Source of the DNA: Tubulanus polymorphus
Taxonomy: Eukaryota; Nemertea; Palaeonemertea; Tubulaniformes; Tubulanidae
Length of the DNA: 64,000 nt
Assembly (NCBI RefSeq): GCF_964204645.1
Contig: NC_134025.1
Location: 27,806,001 to 27,870,000 of the forward strand
Reading direction: 5' to 3'
Shown here: piece by piece, positions 29,501 through 39,484 of the stretch
Layout: each line of letters begins with the position of its first letter
How positions within the stretch are numbered: the first letter of the stretch is position 1
Position numbers and translations under genes: made by a program
Notes under the pieces: generated by a model
What the model saw: the letters and a program-made list of their open reading frames with translations, nothing else
Databases searched by the model: none
Told to the model about the DNA's origin: nothing

Positions 29501-30896
29501 CCAATACATTAAGGTATATGACTAATACATCTGTTTTCAATTTCCTGCCATGTTGAAAATAGTAACAAATCTATGCTGCAATAGACTGTTGAACGCAGGT
29601 GAGGGGTAGCAAGAAGCATTCTATTTCTGTATACACTGCCAGTACAAATCAGTATAGGCCAGCAAAGCTTCGAGTTATAAACTTTCAGTGACACAAAGCA
29701 GCAGACTACTGCATGCCAACACACAACAAAAGTTGTGAAGTACTATACGTGCTTAAACACTCCTTTATAGTTCTTGCTTGAATGATTTCTAATCCCAAGT
29801 CTCAAACGGGCATTATGTCAAAAATTAATGTCATTGAATAGAATGGGGTGGAATGAGACCTAGATATATTGAAGCTTAAAACTTTCTTAAGAAGGTAGGC
29901 TACCCATACATAGGCCTAGGTAGAAAGTATTCAACATTAAACATGGGGGATCTTTTAACAGTAGCAACAGGACGAAACAAGTATTGCTGTATAACTTAGT
30001 ACACCACACATAGGCTACAACTTGGAAGTTCAATCAGGCCTACCCCACAATGCTTTCCTCAAGTTACAAGTGCTTAAAAAAATTAGATAGTTTTTCTGGC
30101 TTTAATTTCGAAGTCATGGATAGTAAGTGTAGCAAAGTAGCATGATATTAATATCCCCAGGTTAAAATCATTATCGATAGAGCAGGTGGCTCAGGGGCAG
30201 ATCTTAAAAATTAGAAGGCATGGCCCAGAAAAGACATTTCTCTGGGTAAAACAGCCAAGTCAAAGGCCTTTATTGAAATTCTGCATGGTTACGCCCTCGG
30301 GTTAGATATTTTTGTAGACAAACATCCGGAAGTGGCAACTTCTGAGAGTATGAGTGCGAGATTTACAAGTTAAACGATCTCCGTCTTGACGGAAAAGATC
30401 ACTTCGATGGAAAGGCAAAGCCAGGTCTGGACTCCTGAGATCACCACCTAATCCACCCTAGCCTTGCTACCAAACCCATACCAAATTATTGTAAAGAAAT
30501 TACTATTCTTTCAACTTTCTCAAATTCTTCGCTTTCTCAACTTTAGAAAACTTCCAACATTTCACGGGAATGAAGACAAAATACGACGAATAATTCAAGC
30601 CAGGCGACATATAATTCATACTCACCCTCGTCAAGAAGTCGCTCCATGTGTTGGAATACATTTGGAAATGCCTGAATTTGTTTCTTGTCTTTTAGAAGTT
30701 GTTGTAAGTATTCTGGAGTCGTTCTTTCGTCCGGTTGTATCGGAGGAACACTGTTACTGCCGCTACCGCCAGTATTACAACTGTTTTTACCCGTAACATT
30801 GTTATTTTCTGGTCCCAACTGAGGGGACTGTGGAAGCACCAAATTGTGTAAACCTGTAGAGTTTATAAGATCTTCGACTTGCTTGCGGTTATACAT
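11510..30896 (-). CDS. QKI: QKI/HOW-type STAR-family RNA-binding protein
   Basis: STAR proteins bind ACUAAY-type RNA motifs and control splicing, stability and translation. Coding exons: 30626-30896, 29229-29365, 26929-27045, 23845-23988, then either 16543-16663 or 16377-16491, then 11510-11922. All have GT-AG borders and phases agree, giving 398 aa (16377-16491 form) or 400 aa. Order: Asn/Pro-rich N-terminus; QUA1 about residues 60-100 ([27 protein letters not shown]); KH domain with [12 protein letters not shown] (137-148, GPRG loop) and [17 protein letters not shown]2 encoded by the alternative exon ([14 protein letters not shown]). N-terminal wording is closer to Drosophila HOW than to vertebrate QKI. 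Part of the KH helix (FLEHVLN) is unusual. The final exon is Pro/Thr-rich with SPYDYPYTL and ends VSDSS, without the HPYQR nuclear tail of QKI-5 and HOW(L). The start is the first ATG of an open exon; further 5' exons are possible. Confidence 0.93.
11923..16376 (-). other. STAR gene intron 5
   Basis: Intron between the alternative QUA2 exons and the last coding exon. No further coding exon was recognised; I looked for a nuclear-tail exon encoding HPYQR and found none. It contains a TGAA-type tetranucleotide run (13504-13522), a GGTC run near 14671-14684 and an AAT run (16220-16236). Confidence 0.6.
16377..16491 (-). CDS. QKI: Alternative QUA2 exon, canonical form (exon 5b)
   Basis: This 115-nt exon has acceptor TTTTCAG and donor GTAAGT, enters in phase 0 and leaves in phase 1. 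It encodes [20 protein letters not shown], then TYRD and a Ser/Thr/Gln-rich tail. The QUA2 helix matches QKI and HOW almost exactly, so this is the conventional isoform. Its likely branch-point motifs (two CTAAC on the minus strand, 16511-16515 and 16520-16524) lie inside the 51-nt spacer that separates it from the upstream copy. Confidence 0.9.
16543..16663 (-). CDS. QKI: Alternative QUA2 exon, divergent form (exon 5a)
   Basis: This 121-nt exon lies just upstream in transcript order of the canonical QUA2 exon and has the same borders: acceptor TTTTTTTAG, first codons Pro-Glu-Gly, donor GTAAGT, phase 0 in and phase 1 out. It encodes [20 protein letters not shown], then TFRF and an Asn/Ala/Leu-rich tail instead of the Ser/Gln-rich one. 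The N-terminal half of the helix is conserved; the C-terminal half (ATYNGTFRF for AILNGTYRD) differs. Its lack of stops and matching phase argue that it is functional, not a decayed copy. Confidence 0.85.
16664..23844 (-). other. STAR gene intron 4
   Basis: A long intron of about 7.2 kb directly upstream of the alternative exon pair. It would be the natural place for regulatory elements controlling exon choice, but no specific element was identified by eye. Short ORFs here have no splice context. Confidence 0.6.
24788..24814. repeat. CT microsatellite in STAR gene intron 3
   Basis: An uninterrupted TC run of about 13 units on the plus strand. On the transcribed strand it reads as a GA run. 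Confidence 0.85.
26901..26907 (-). promoter_or_regulatory. TACTAAC STAR-type binding motif beside exon 3 donor
   Basis: The minus strand reads TACTAAC about 21 nt downstream of the donor of the KH exon (26929-27045). ACUAAC is the core recognised by QKI/HOW/GLD-1 family proteins. The sequence also equals the ideal branch-point consensus, but a site just after a donor is poorly placed for that role, so a binding site is the better reading. A 7-mer can occur by chance. Confidence 0.35.
28636..28716. ncRNA. Hairpin in STAR gene intron 2 (candidate foldback or miRNA-like)
   Basis: Left arm 28636-28660 (AATCATTGGAAGTGTCCAGT, then ACTTA) pairs with right arm 28692-28716 with about 23 of 25 positions complementary and a loop near 31 nt. 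Size and arm length fit a microRNA precursor, but a tiny foldback transposon remnant would look the same. I recognise no known miRNA seed and see no clear target-site duplication. Confidence 0.35.
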
Positions 30897-31592
30897 GTTG
30901 ACCCGACTGACTGAACTTCACTAATCAACTATCCCTCTAAGTTTTGTTTATAGACACACGTGCACTCGACTGAGCATGCGTACGGACTATTCCACTTCGC
31001 CAGAAAGGGGTGGTTTTAGGTTCACAGTGAGCAACAAGCTACGACGTGATCTGTCATTAATTAGTCCCCAATTTATAAATCTATTATCATTACCGTATAC
31101 ATAACTGTTGAATTATTCGAGCATTAAAACTTACAATGGCTATTACACAATTGCTCGCTCATCAAAATCTCAACACGCACAAACTCATCTCTGTCCACTC
31201 ATCCTCTCTCAAAGACCCAACTTCTAACTTCCAATCCAAGAAAATCAACACAACAGATAATGCTAAGAAATGCTCAAAAGAGCAATTTATTCGTTCAAAA
31301 AAACCAAGGAAAACATTTTTTGTAACAAAAGTTTTTATTTAAAGATACAGAATATTATCATTTTAAAAGTCTCTTCATCACTAAGCTATCGGACGGATTA
31401 AAATGTCATTTCGAGTACGGTACACTTTTAAAGCATGCAATGCGTGGACGGATTCTTAAAAAGTCAATCTTCTCATCTCACTTTTTTATCATTTTTAACA
31501 AGATCTTAAAAGTGTCAAGATAGCAAAATCATGCGCATATTTTCATCATCGGCAAAGTTTTTAAAATGTCACATCCACTCGGGTGATGATGA
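30897..31592. other. Spacer: STAR gene 5' flank and MFI 3' UTR
   Basis: About 0.7 kb between the STAR start codon and the MFI stop, both genes on the minus strand. It must hold the MFI 3' UTR and, unless more 5' exons exist, the STAR promoter. A minus-strand AATAAA lies at 31334-31339. No other gene seen. Confidence 0.5.
31334..31339 (-). terminator. Candidate poly(A) signal of MFI
   Basis: AATAAA on the minus strand about 255 nt downstream of the MFI stop codon. Position and sequence fit; cleavage is unproven. Confidence 0.45.
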
Positions 31593-32215
31593 TCAATGTG
31601 GAAATCTGATATCAGATGTAGGTGTATTTACATTACTCGGTAGAGGATCGTCGCGACGTGTGTTTATTTTTGATATCGATTCAGACATTTTTAAAGTAAA
31701 AGGATCGGAGTCGACTGCTGAAAATATCTGACTTCGCGTCTCTGAAATAGACAAGGCACGATTACAATTATCATCCTACGCAAATAAGTCGATGAAATCG
31801 TGTGAAATTAATGAATACGATTCTCACCGGCAAGTTTTTCAGATTTTGAACTCGTCGCGATATTCTTCCAGACGTCGACATAACTGAAAGGAAAAATTGT
31901 TTGGAATAAGTCTAGAAATAATCAACATAATCCAAATCAATTTAGAAAATCAAAAAATAATCAACCATTCATGAAACACTCAGTCCAAAAAGTAAAGTCT
32001 GAAATGGTTTCCTTGAGTTGGTAGATTATTCATTTTCATCATTGTTTTCTTATAAATCAGGACGATGGGTGTATATTTTAAATAGGACAATGGGTGTATA
32101 TTTTATCTATCACCCCATATCTATTAGGGTATAGGGTGAAATCGTGCGATAAACTACAACTACTAGCTCAAGGAAACTCTTTCAGACTCAATTTTTCATT
32201 TCTATATTATCAAAA

Positions 32216-32254
<39 letters not shown>

Positions 32255-35168
32255 TCATCTACACGTACTCATCGTAATTTAAACTGGTAGTCCATTCTAA
32301 TAATTCATCGACTTCCCATTCCTGTACAGCATCAGTTCCTTCATGTTCAACGGTAGCTATCATTCCAGCAGCAGCGCCATCTATTAGTTCTATAGTTTCA
32401 GGATCATCGACTCGAGATTTCATCATTCCTTCACGATACCTAAACGTTATACAAAATCATACACAGAATGAAGATTGTCTCATACTGAACAGTTTTGAAA
32501 GCCTGAAGCTGTACTCACATCTTTTTCATCCATGATATCTTCTTACGCTTTCTCTTCTTTTCAACTTCTTGTCTTCGGTGCAACTTTAAGAGCAAAGAAA
32601 TCAAAACCTCTTTCAAAATGTCTATAATTCTCTTCTAATTCAGTGCAATGAATAAATACCTTATTGTGATGAAATTCTACTTTTTTCTTGGATGATTCCC
32701 AAGTAACTGGATCAGCCATTAAATGCGTAATAAGTCTGTCAGAAACTAGTCTCCATCCATTATTATCCAATCTCTTATACCATCTCTCTCTATCATCTAC
32801 AAATATTTATAACTATCAATTCATAAATATTCCACTAAAATTAGATTTTTTGGAATTCTACTCTTACCCTCAGTTGGACATCTACTTCCTTTGTTGTGTA
32901 CATCTTGTGCCATTTTACGTTTAGTTGATGCCCTGGTGTAATCTTTAGGACTGTTTGCGCACAGATCTTGAATAGGACGATGGGTGTATATTTTATAATA
33001 GATATTTGGTGGAAATCTCTCCTGGAAATATAACAATTTAACAATGTAAAATTGTGTACTTGAAACTACAAAATTAACTGAAGTACATATTTCTTACCCC
33101 GGCAAGTCTGAATTTAATATGTACTCCGGCAGCTGGATCTAGAAGTTTAGCTTCGTTTGGATTTATACAACGTAGCATCATTCCTGGGTCACCACGTGCT
33201 TTGAAGTTGATCAGATCCCGATAATAAGAAAACACTTGCATATCCTACAGAAAATCATTATTTATCGCATGATTAATGAAAAATGTATATCTTCACAGGT
33301 TTCAAAAGACAGACCAATGCTTACTATGTGTCGCCTCCACGAACGCTGTATTTTACAAGCTGCATCGTGTTCGTTCAAATTCGGTGAAATGATGGATAAT
33401 TTTTCCGACGATCGTTGTACGACGACTGAATGGATTGGAACAATCGACGAAGGTTGAGTTATCGCAGACGGAACTTTATACGGACGAACACGACGCCACC
33501 AATCTTGAATAATATGAGCGCAGAAATCCTCGTAGCTGTAAAATCAATTGATTGACATCAGACGGCAAATCATGTTCGAGTTATGGCACTTACTGTAGGG
33601 CGGGATGAATTAGTTAAGGTTATCTTTGAAGTTGTAATATGCCGTAAACTTGGTCTAACTTGGCAGCATTGGGACAGCAAATATATTTCTGATTTAAGTT
33701 GAAAATCAGTGAAGAAGAATGTTCTCCAAATAAAATTTGTCACTCTTCTTGCGAAAAATTTTTTTCTAGCTTTGACAACCAGTGAAAGTTTACCTTATTA
33801 TCATAGGAGAATCAGCCTCTAAACCCTGGTTCATCATAACTTGAACGTAAGCCTGGTATTTAGCCTGCAATTTTTCTTCCGCGCTGACAGGGGCTTCGTC
33901 CATCTCATTTTGAACCTGTACTCAACAATAGACGTAGGGAGAGAGAAAAATCTATGTATTAGTAGGAGCAATGGTAGATATAACCATACACTGTTGTAAA
34001 AACTGGAATCAAAATATCATCCGCGCATAAATTTACCACCAAAACAAAAGATACTGTGGCTATAAAAGGATACGATTTCATCAACTCTCATCATTCTAAA
34101 CATGAATCTAATGTTTGAATTAAGATGAGAATTTCAATGGTAAATACAGTTTCCTTACTGCTAAGATGTCAGTTTCGCTGATACGACTGGGACGTATCGC
34201 TAAAAGCGGGGAAACATTCGCTGCCCAAGATCTCGTCCGTGAGGATCTGCGCATCGAAACGGAATCACGACGAGTGAATCCGCTAGTTCTCGATTCACGT
34301 CCCGATGAAGACAGCACACTGCTCGAACCGATATAAGAGGGTAAAGGCGATTGAGAGGTAAGACTGCCTTGGGTTCCTTTAGCAGCCAAACCGAGCATGT
34401 TGTAAAGCCAAACGGAAGTTCGTTTCGGTTTCTCAGCCTACAGAATCAGTATATACTACAACATCCATCCATACAAACATACACACAACGAAGTGTTAAA
34501 GCGAATAAAGCCGATTTAACATTATCAACTGTGAGACCTACTGTATCCGATTTTCCTGCAGATTTTTCTTTAGTTGGTGAACGCACATCTTGAAGGCGTT
34601 CTATATGGTGTTTACTTTCACTATATACAGCTGTGATGCTCGTTTTTGGAGCGACGACATTCAACAATCGACATCTAGAAAATGGTTTATGAGAAACAAA
34701 GAAATCATTTTTTTTGAGTTGATGATCAACTCTCTAGGAAAATGATGTAATTACCTTGTGTTATATCCACGGAAACATCTCTGAATTTCTATTGCGGCTG
34801 ATATTTGACCATCTTCAGTGGTAGGAGCTGTTCTAATAAAACTCTAAAATTGAATGAAATAATATAGGAGCAGTTCTAATAAAACTCTAAAATTGAATGA
34901 AATAATATTCAGACCAAACATTCCAACCAAACATATTTTTTCCAGTATACAGGTAATCCCTTACCAATCTCTTGGTTTTATTGCATGATGCTAGCTTGTA
35001 AATCCTTGCCAAACCAGTTCCCTCTTTAAACCAAACAGAAGTCATTAGATTAAAATACTTTTTTTTATATTACTTATATTGATATTACTTATTAACTTTA
35101 AGGGTACCAGGCTTACCAGGAATTGGAGCAGTATCAAAAATCTTCTTTGCCTTGCTATGGGAAATCAT
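31593..35168 (-). CDS. MFI: MFI (C11orf65) homologue with extended IQ-motif N-terminus
   Basis: Human MFI is reported to bind MFF and limit DRP1-driven mitochondrial fission. Fourteen exons join in frame: 35117-35168, 34965-35023, 34755-34843, 34542-34674, 34159-34437, 33794-33915, 33325-33535, 33098-33244, 32868-33021, 32660-32796, 32519-32583, 32269-32439, 31828-31883, 31593-31717. They sum to 1800 nt (599 aa plus stop). The C-terminal half matches my recollection of human MFI: INPNEAKLLDPAAGVHIKFR, RFPPNIYYKIYTHRPIQDLC, NNGWRLVSD, a Lys/Arg helix, and EWEVDELLEWTTSLNYDDY. IQ-like segments are AAIEIQRCFRGYNTR near residue 52 and DAACKIQRSWRRHI just before the conserved part. The N-terminal half, with a Ser/Arg-rich stretch around SMRRSSRTRSW, makes it nearly twice the human length (about 313 aa). 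Final-exon acceptor is a CAGCAG doublet. Confidence 0.9.
32219..32255. repeat. TA microsatellite in MFI intron 12
   Basis: A nearly pure TA run that begins about 8 nt inside the intron after the exon 32269-32439 donor (GTACGT). Length variation here could affect donor use, but that is speculation. Confidence 0.85.
34823..34908. repeat. 43-bp tandem duplication across an MFI splice acceptor
   Basis: Copies 34823-34865 and 34866-34908 differ at one base (GGAGCTG versus GGAGCAG). Each contains the intron 2 acceptor (minus strand ATTTTAG) plus the first 21 nt of exon 3. Only the proximal acceptor (exon start 34843) keeps the frame; using the distal one (34886) adds 43 nt and soon meets a stop. 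Confidence 0.9.
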
Positions 35169-36625
35169 TTTTGATGTTCAACTATTCAAAAAGAACAATT
35201 GGTTTAGTAACAACACGAAGGTAATGAATTGTATTTATTACCTTTCTATTTGTATTTATTACCATTCCTATTTATACTGAATTCTAAAACTACCACCAAT
35301 GAGGCTCATTGCACTGCATCCACAAGATGAAATTGCAAATTGGCCGATCTAATTTCTTTTTAGCCAGTAAAACACCTTTTCTGTAGTTTTTTTGTGTTAT
35401 TAGTTCTGACTGCAATGAAACCCCAAGGCTCAAAGGACCACGTAGAAGGGTATATTCGAGTTATGGTAGATAAGAATAGGGCAATTTCACTTAGGCCTAC
35501 GTTACGAAGTTATAAATGAAGGGATCAAGTTTTTTAATTGAATTGAATTGATTGAGAAGCAAGCCAGAAATAGCATCAAAGTCTCCGCACAAGAAGGTGG
35601 AATTAATTTATTTCTATTCTTCGTTTCTTTCAAGATCTGCAATAATTACATGAAGACTTTCGGGATGAACGTTACCGCCCGCTTAGCGATGGGTAACCGT
35701 CGTTTTTTAAAATAAGAAGGAAGATTTTTGACAAGCTGCATTTGTTTACTAAACTCACTTCCGGTATCCCCAGAAACTTGACGCAAGCGCAGTGACGCGT
35801 CAGTGATGTCATAGAGTGGTTTTTATTAGCGGATTCGACCCCGATTTGTGAAAATGAGCCACTCGCACATTGCAGTTAGTGTATACTGAATTACACTTTT
35901 GACAGTTGCTTGTATAATAGAAGGTGTGTATCTTAAACCAAAACTATTGCTTGATTATACAGCTATTGACGACGATGACATGTCAATGAAAGCACACTGT
36001 TGCATGATTGATAGGTTTCATCAACCGATTATGCATATATAGCATCATATTTACCATATCATATTTGAAAGAATCGTGATTGAAGTGTCTCAATCCTCAA
36101 CCGGTTCCCTTTTTAGCACAGGGACTTGTCACAATTGATAGTGAATGAATAAAACCAATATTAATGACCAGGTCCACTATCCCTGTATAATATAAAATTT
36201 ATTGTACAGTTGCAGGGATACTGGTACCCCCATCATTGGTCTCATCCATTATCAATCGTGACAAGTCCCTGTGCTTTTTAGTGTTATTAGCCTTATTTCT
36301 GGTCCTTTTGGGTCACCTTTCCAACTATGTGGCACTGTTGTTATTAAAGAATAGTGTTATGGTTAGGTAAGGTACATAAGCATTAGGGACACCTTAATAA
36401 CTGCAGTCATTCCCTAGAACCTACCGGTAGTCTTCCTACTTAGTCTGGAACGGTTAACCAACCTTGGCCCAAAGTAGCCTTGTGAGGGTCGCCGTCATTG
36501 TATCTTATCTGACCTGTCCTGGTTCATACTTGATACGATCACATTTCAGTAATAGGTCTTTTTCTATAGAGTTCTTCTTTGGAAGTGTGTGAATTGAAGA
36601 CAGATCCGCCACAGGCTAGCAGAAG
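35169..36625. other. Divergent spacer between MFI and the first CRYL1 gene
   Basis: About 1.5 kb between two head-to-head start codons, so it probably contains both promoters. A hAT-like MITE occupies 36117-36273. No clear TATA box or coding exon was seen. Confidence 0.5.
36117..36273. mobile_element. 157-bp hAT-like MITE
   Basis: The element starts CACAGGGACTTGTCAC and ends with the inverted copy GTGACAAGTCCCTGTG. The arms stay imperfectly complementary for about 65-70 bp, so it folds on itself. It is flanked by a perfect 8-bp direct repeat CTTTTTAG (36109-36116 and 36274-36281). An 8-bp duplication with ends containing CAGGG is the hallmark of hAT elements. No ORF, hence non-autonomous. 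The intact duplication suggests fairly recent insertion. Confidence 0.85.
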
Positions 36626-38242
36626 ATGAAGGGTGAAAAGATTTGCATCGTTGGAAGGTGAGGTTTATCAATTGCAGATTTAGATTCACACATTGACTGG
36701 TTGATTCTGTAATTTTTCGATCTTACTAATCTTTTTGCAATGGTACAACTTATTTTTTTTAGTGGATTGATCGGTCGGAGTTGGGCTATGATATTTGCCT
36801 CTGCAGATTATAATGTTGTTTTGTATGACATCTCGGAGTCACAGACAACTAGTGCTATTGAAGATATCAAACAACAGCTACACAATCTGGAAAAGAGAGG
36901 TTATTTAAAGGGGAAAACCAGTGCTGATCATCAATTCAGTTTGATTTCACCTTCAGCTGATCTAGCGGATGCTCTCAAGGGTGCTAAATATTGTCAGGTG
37001 AGACATTTGTTTATGCCGTTAAAAAATGCCATTAATTTACTGATTAAAACTGAAATTCTTTTTCAGGAGTGTGTACCAGACGATTTGGAATTAAAGAAGA
37101 AAGTTTATTCACAAATCGATGAACTAGCTGATGAGACAACTATTGTAGGCAGTTCTTCTAGTTATCTATCATGTTCTTTGATATCTGAACATTTAAAGCA
37201 TAGAAATCGAGTAACAATAGCTCATCCAGTAAGTCAAATCTTTAAGCGCCGCCTCAAATAGACGAATAAAGCCAGTTTTTCGAGCTTCTCTTCATATTTC
37301 TTCAGATAAACCCTCCTTACTATGTGCCGCTAGTCGAGCTATCTCCAGCTCCATGGACGGACAAAAGTGTTGTGGAAAAAGCTCGAGAAATAATGACTGA
37401 AATTGGACAAGCTCCAGTTACTCTTAACAAAGAAGTGATTGGTTTTGGTATCAACAGGTTACAAGTTGCACTACTGAATGAATGCTTTCGACTTGTTGCT
37501 GTGAGTTGATTGAAAAAGATGATGACTCTGATATAAACCACATTTCATTGTAAAGAGTATTTGATTTCGTATTCTCAATATATGTTTTTCTTTAAAGGAT
37601 GGTGTTATGAATGTAGCTGACGTTGACACAGTAATGCACAGTGGATTAGGACCAAGATACGCATTTTTAGGGCCCCTAGGCGTGGGTCATCTTAATGCCG
37701 ATGGTGAGCATTTGTAAATACAGTAGACTCTACCCAAGTCATATCCGAACTCTCCCCAAGTCGTATCCGATCAACTCGATAAGCGTTCAACTCGGATGTG
37801 TGTTGAAATATTTTTTGTGACACTTTTTAAGAAATACATAACATCCAACTTGGATGTCACACACGTTGGACACATTTTTACTGTCCCAAGAGATCCGACT
37901 TGAGCGGAGTTTACTGTAATTGAAACACTGCCTCTCATGAATTGATGTTTATATTTTCATACATTTCTTTTCAACTAATAACTTAGAGATTATCATTTCT
38001 TTTCTCTTTCTGAAGGAATGAAATCATATTTTGAGAGGTATAGCACTGGTATGACGAGAACAACTAATTCGTTTGGACCAAACCCGGTGTGGTCTTTGGA
38101 GAGTCCTGGCGCTGCACAAATGATTAAAGAATTAGATGAAATGTTTCCACTTGATCAATTACAAGAACACCGTATGTGGAGAGATAGTAGACTGGCTGCT
38201 TTAGCTAAATTAAAATCTGATATGAATGAGTTGAATAAATAA
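36626..38242 (+). CDS. CRYL1: Lambda-crystallin homologue / L-gulonate 3-dehydrogenase, copy 1
   Basis: CRYL1 is a cytosolic NAD-dependent dehydrogenase of the 3-hydroxyacyl-CoA dehydrogenase family that oxidises L-gulonate in the uronate cycle. Exons 36626-36657, 36763-36997, 37067-37228, 37306-37500, 37598-37703 and 38016-38242 join in frame (957 nt, 318 aa; human 319). The Rossmann motif GSGLIG is split by intron 1 (residues 10-15). The catalytic set is present: Ser near 121 in GSSSSYLS, His142 in AHPINPPYY, Glu154 in PLVEL, Asn193 in GINRLQ. The C-terminal helix carries the HRMWRDSRLAALAKLKSD motif typical of the family. Start chosen because KGEKICIVGSG follows at the family's usual distance. 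First of three tandem copies. Intron 5 holds a MITE (37721-37916). Confidence 0.95.
37721..37916. mobile_element. TA-flanked MITE in CRYL1 copy 1 intron 5
   Basis: The element starts CAGTAGACTCTACCCAAGTC, and the reverse complement of its right end reads CAGTAAACTCCGCTCAAGTC. TA flanks both ends (37719-37720 and 37917-37918). It is 196 bp, non-coding, and absent from the matching intron of the other two copies, so it inserted after the duplications or was lost there. Confidence 0.75.
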
Positions 38243-39484
38243 CGATTATTTCTTCCTTCAAAAAATGATTTTACCTTTATTTACATTGCCATATGATGAA
38301 TAATTTATGTTTGTAACTGTCAAAGATATATTCAATCTTTCTTTTCCAAAGTTCCTTTTCGAATTTATGATAATTTTCATGATGAGAGTTTGGATGTGAA
38401 TGTGAGAGATTATACAATACATTGAAAAATAAAAAAGTAATCATGGATATATTTTGTATCATGTTTTATTTCTCAAGGAATTTCATAGAAAGAATTTATA
38501 TACATACTTCATGTATATTATTATAAACATACTTTTGAAGCTTTTGTCATAAAGATGATGAAACGCGATCGTCTGTAATCCATTTCTGCTGTACCTATAA
38601 GTATAAGCTTAGTATCGACGTATAAACTAGTAAACTCTATTTTTTACGTCCATGATATCAAAATATGTGGCCTGTGGAACCCATACCGTTGGACGACGAG
38701 ATCCACGACATAGTGATGTCTCGCGGAAAGAAAAACATTGGAAAACGTATATCACGTAACAATCGCTGATAGTATATTTATACGTATTTACGAAGTGAAA
38801 ATAAAACTGTTATTAGAATTTATAGATCTCATTAATTTCCAATCAATTTTGAGCGGAAGAAAATACACCCGCAAATAACAAAGATACATAGTAGATAGAG
38901 CATTACAATCGAGAAAGGATGGCATGATTTGGCATCATGAGGATACTCGATCGTTTACAATTTACTACAGCTTCTGCATTCTTCTTATCAATGAATGGCG
39001 ATCCGTATGGGAATGTTCCCGAAGATTATTGAATCGGAATCTGTCCCTTCAAATACAGATGGCAGCTGTAAAACTGCCTTTATCAGGTCAATAAATAATC
39101 TTATAAGATACCAACGATCAACCATTATTAACGAACCAGCAACGTCTTTCTTCGTTTTCTTCACAGCGTGAGTTCTCCGCCTGAGAGTTTGATAGCACAA
39201 TTCGCAGAGCTTTCACAAAATATCTCCCCAACAAATATATACAAATTTATCATGGTTATTTAGATTTTGTCAATATGCCTGAACTTTTAACCAAGCATCC
39301 GCCCATAAGCTTGCCATGAACATATCAATCGATCAAACAATACTTACCCTACTAACCGTGCTTAGATTTTCGCTGAATTGCGATAAATCTAAGTGATTAT
39401 AATCGCATTTGAACTTTTTATCATAATGAACTATTTCAATGTCAGTCTTTTGAGTCGAAATCAGTCATTCATCGACGCTTTCAG
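38243..39484. other. Spacer between CRYL1 copies 1 and 2
   Basis: Holds the 3' UTR of copy 1 with an AATAAA at 38428-38433 and presumably the promoter of copy 2. No coding exon recognised. Confidence 0.6.
38428..38433 (+). terminator. Candidate poly(A) signal, CRYL1 copy 1
   Basis: AATAAA about 185 nt after the stop codon of copy 1. Confidence 0.5.
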
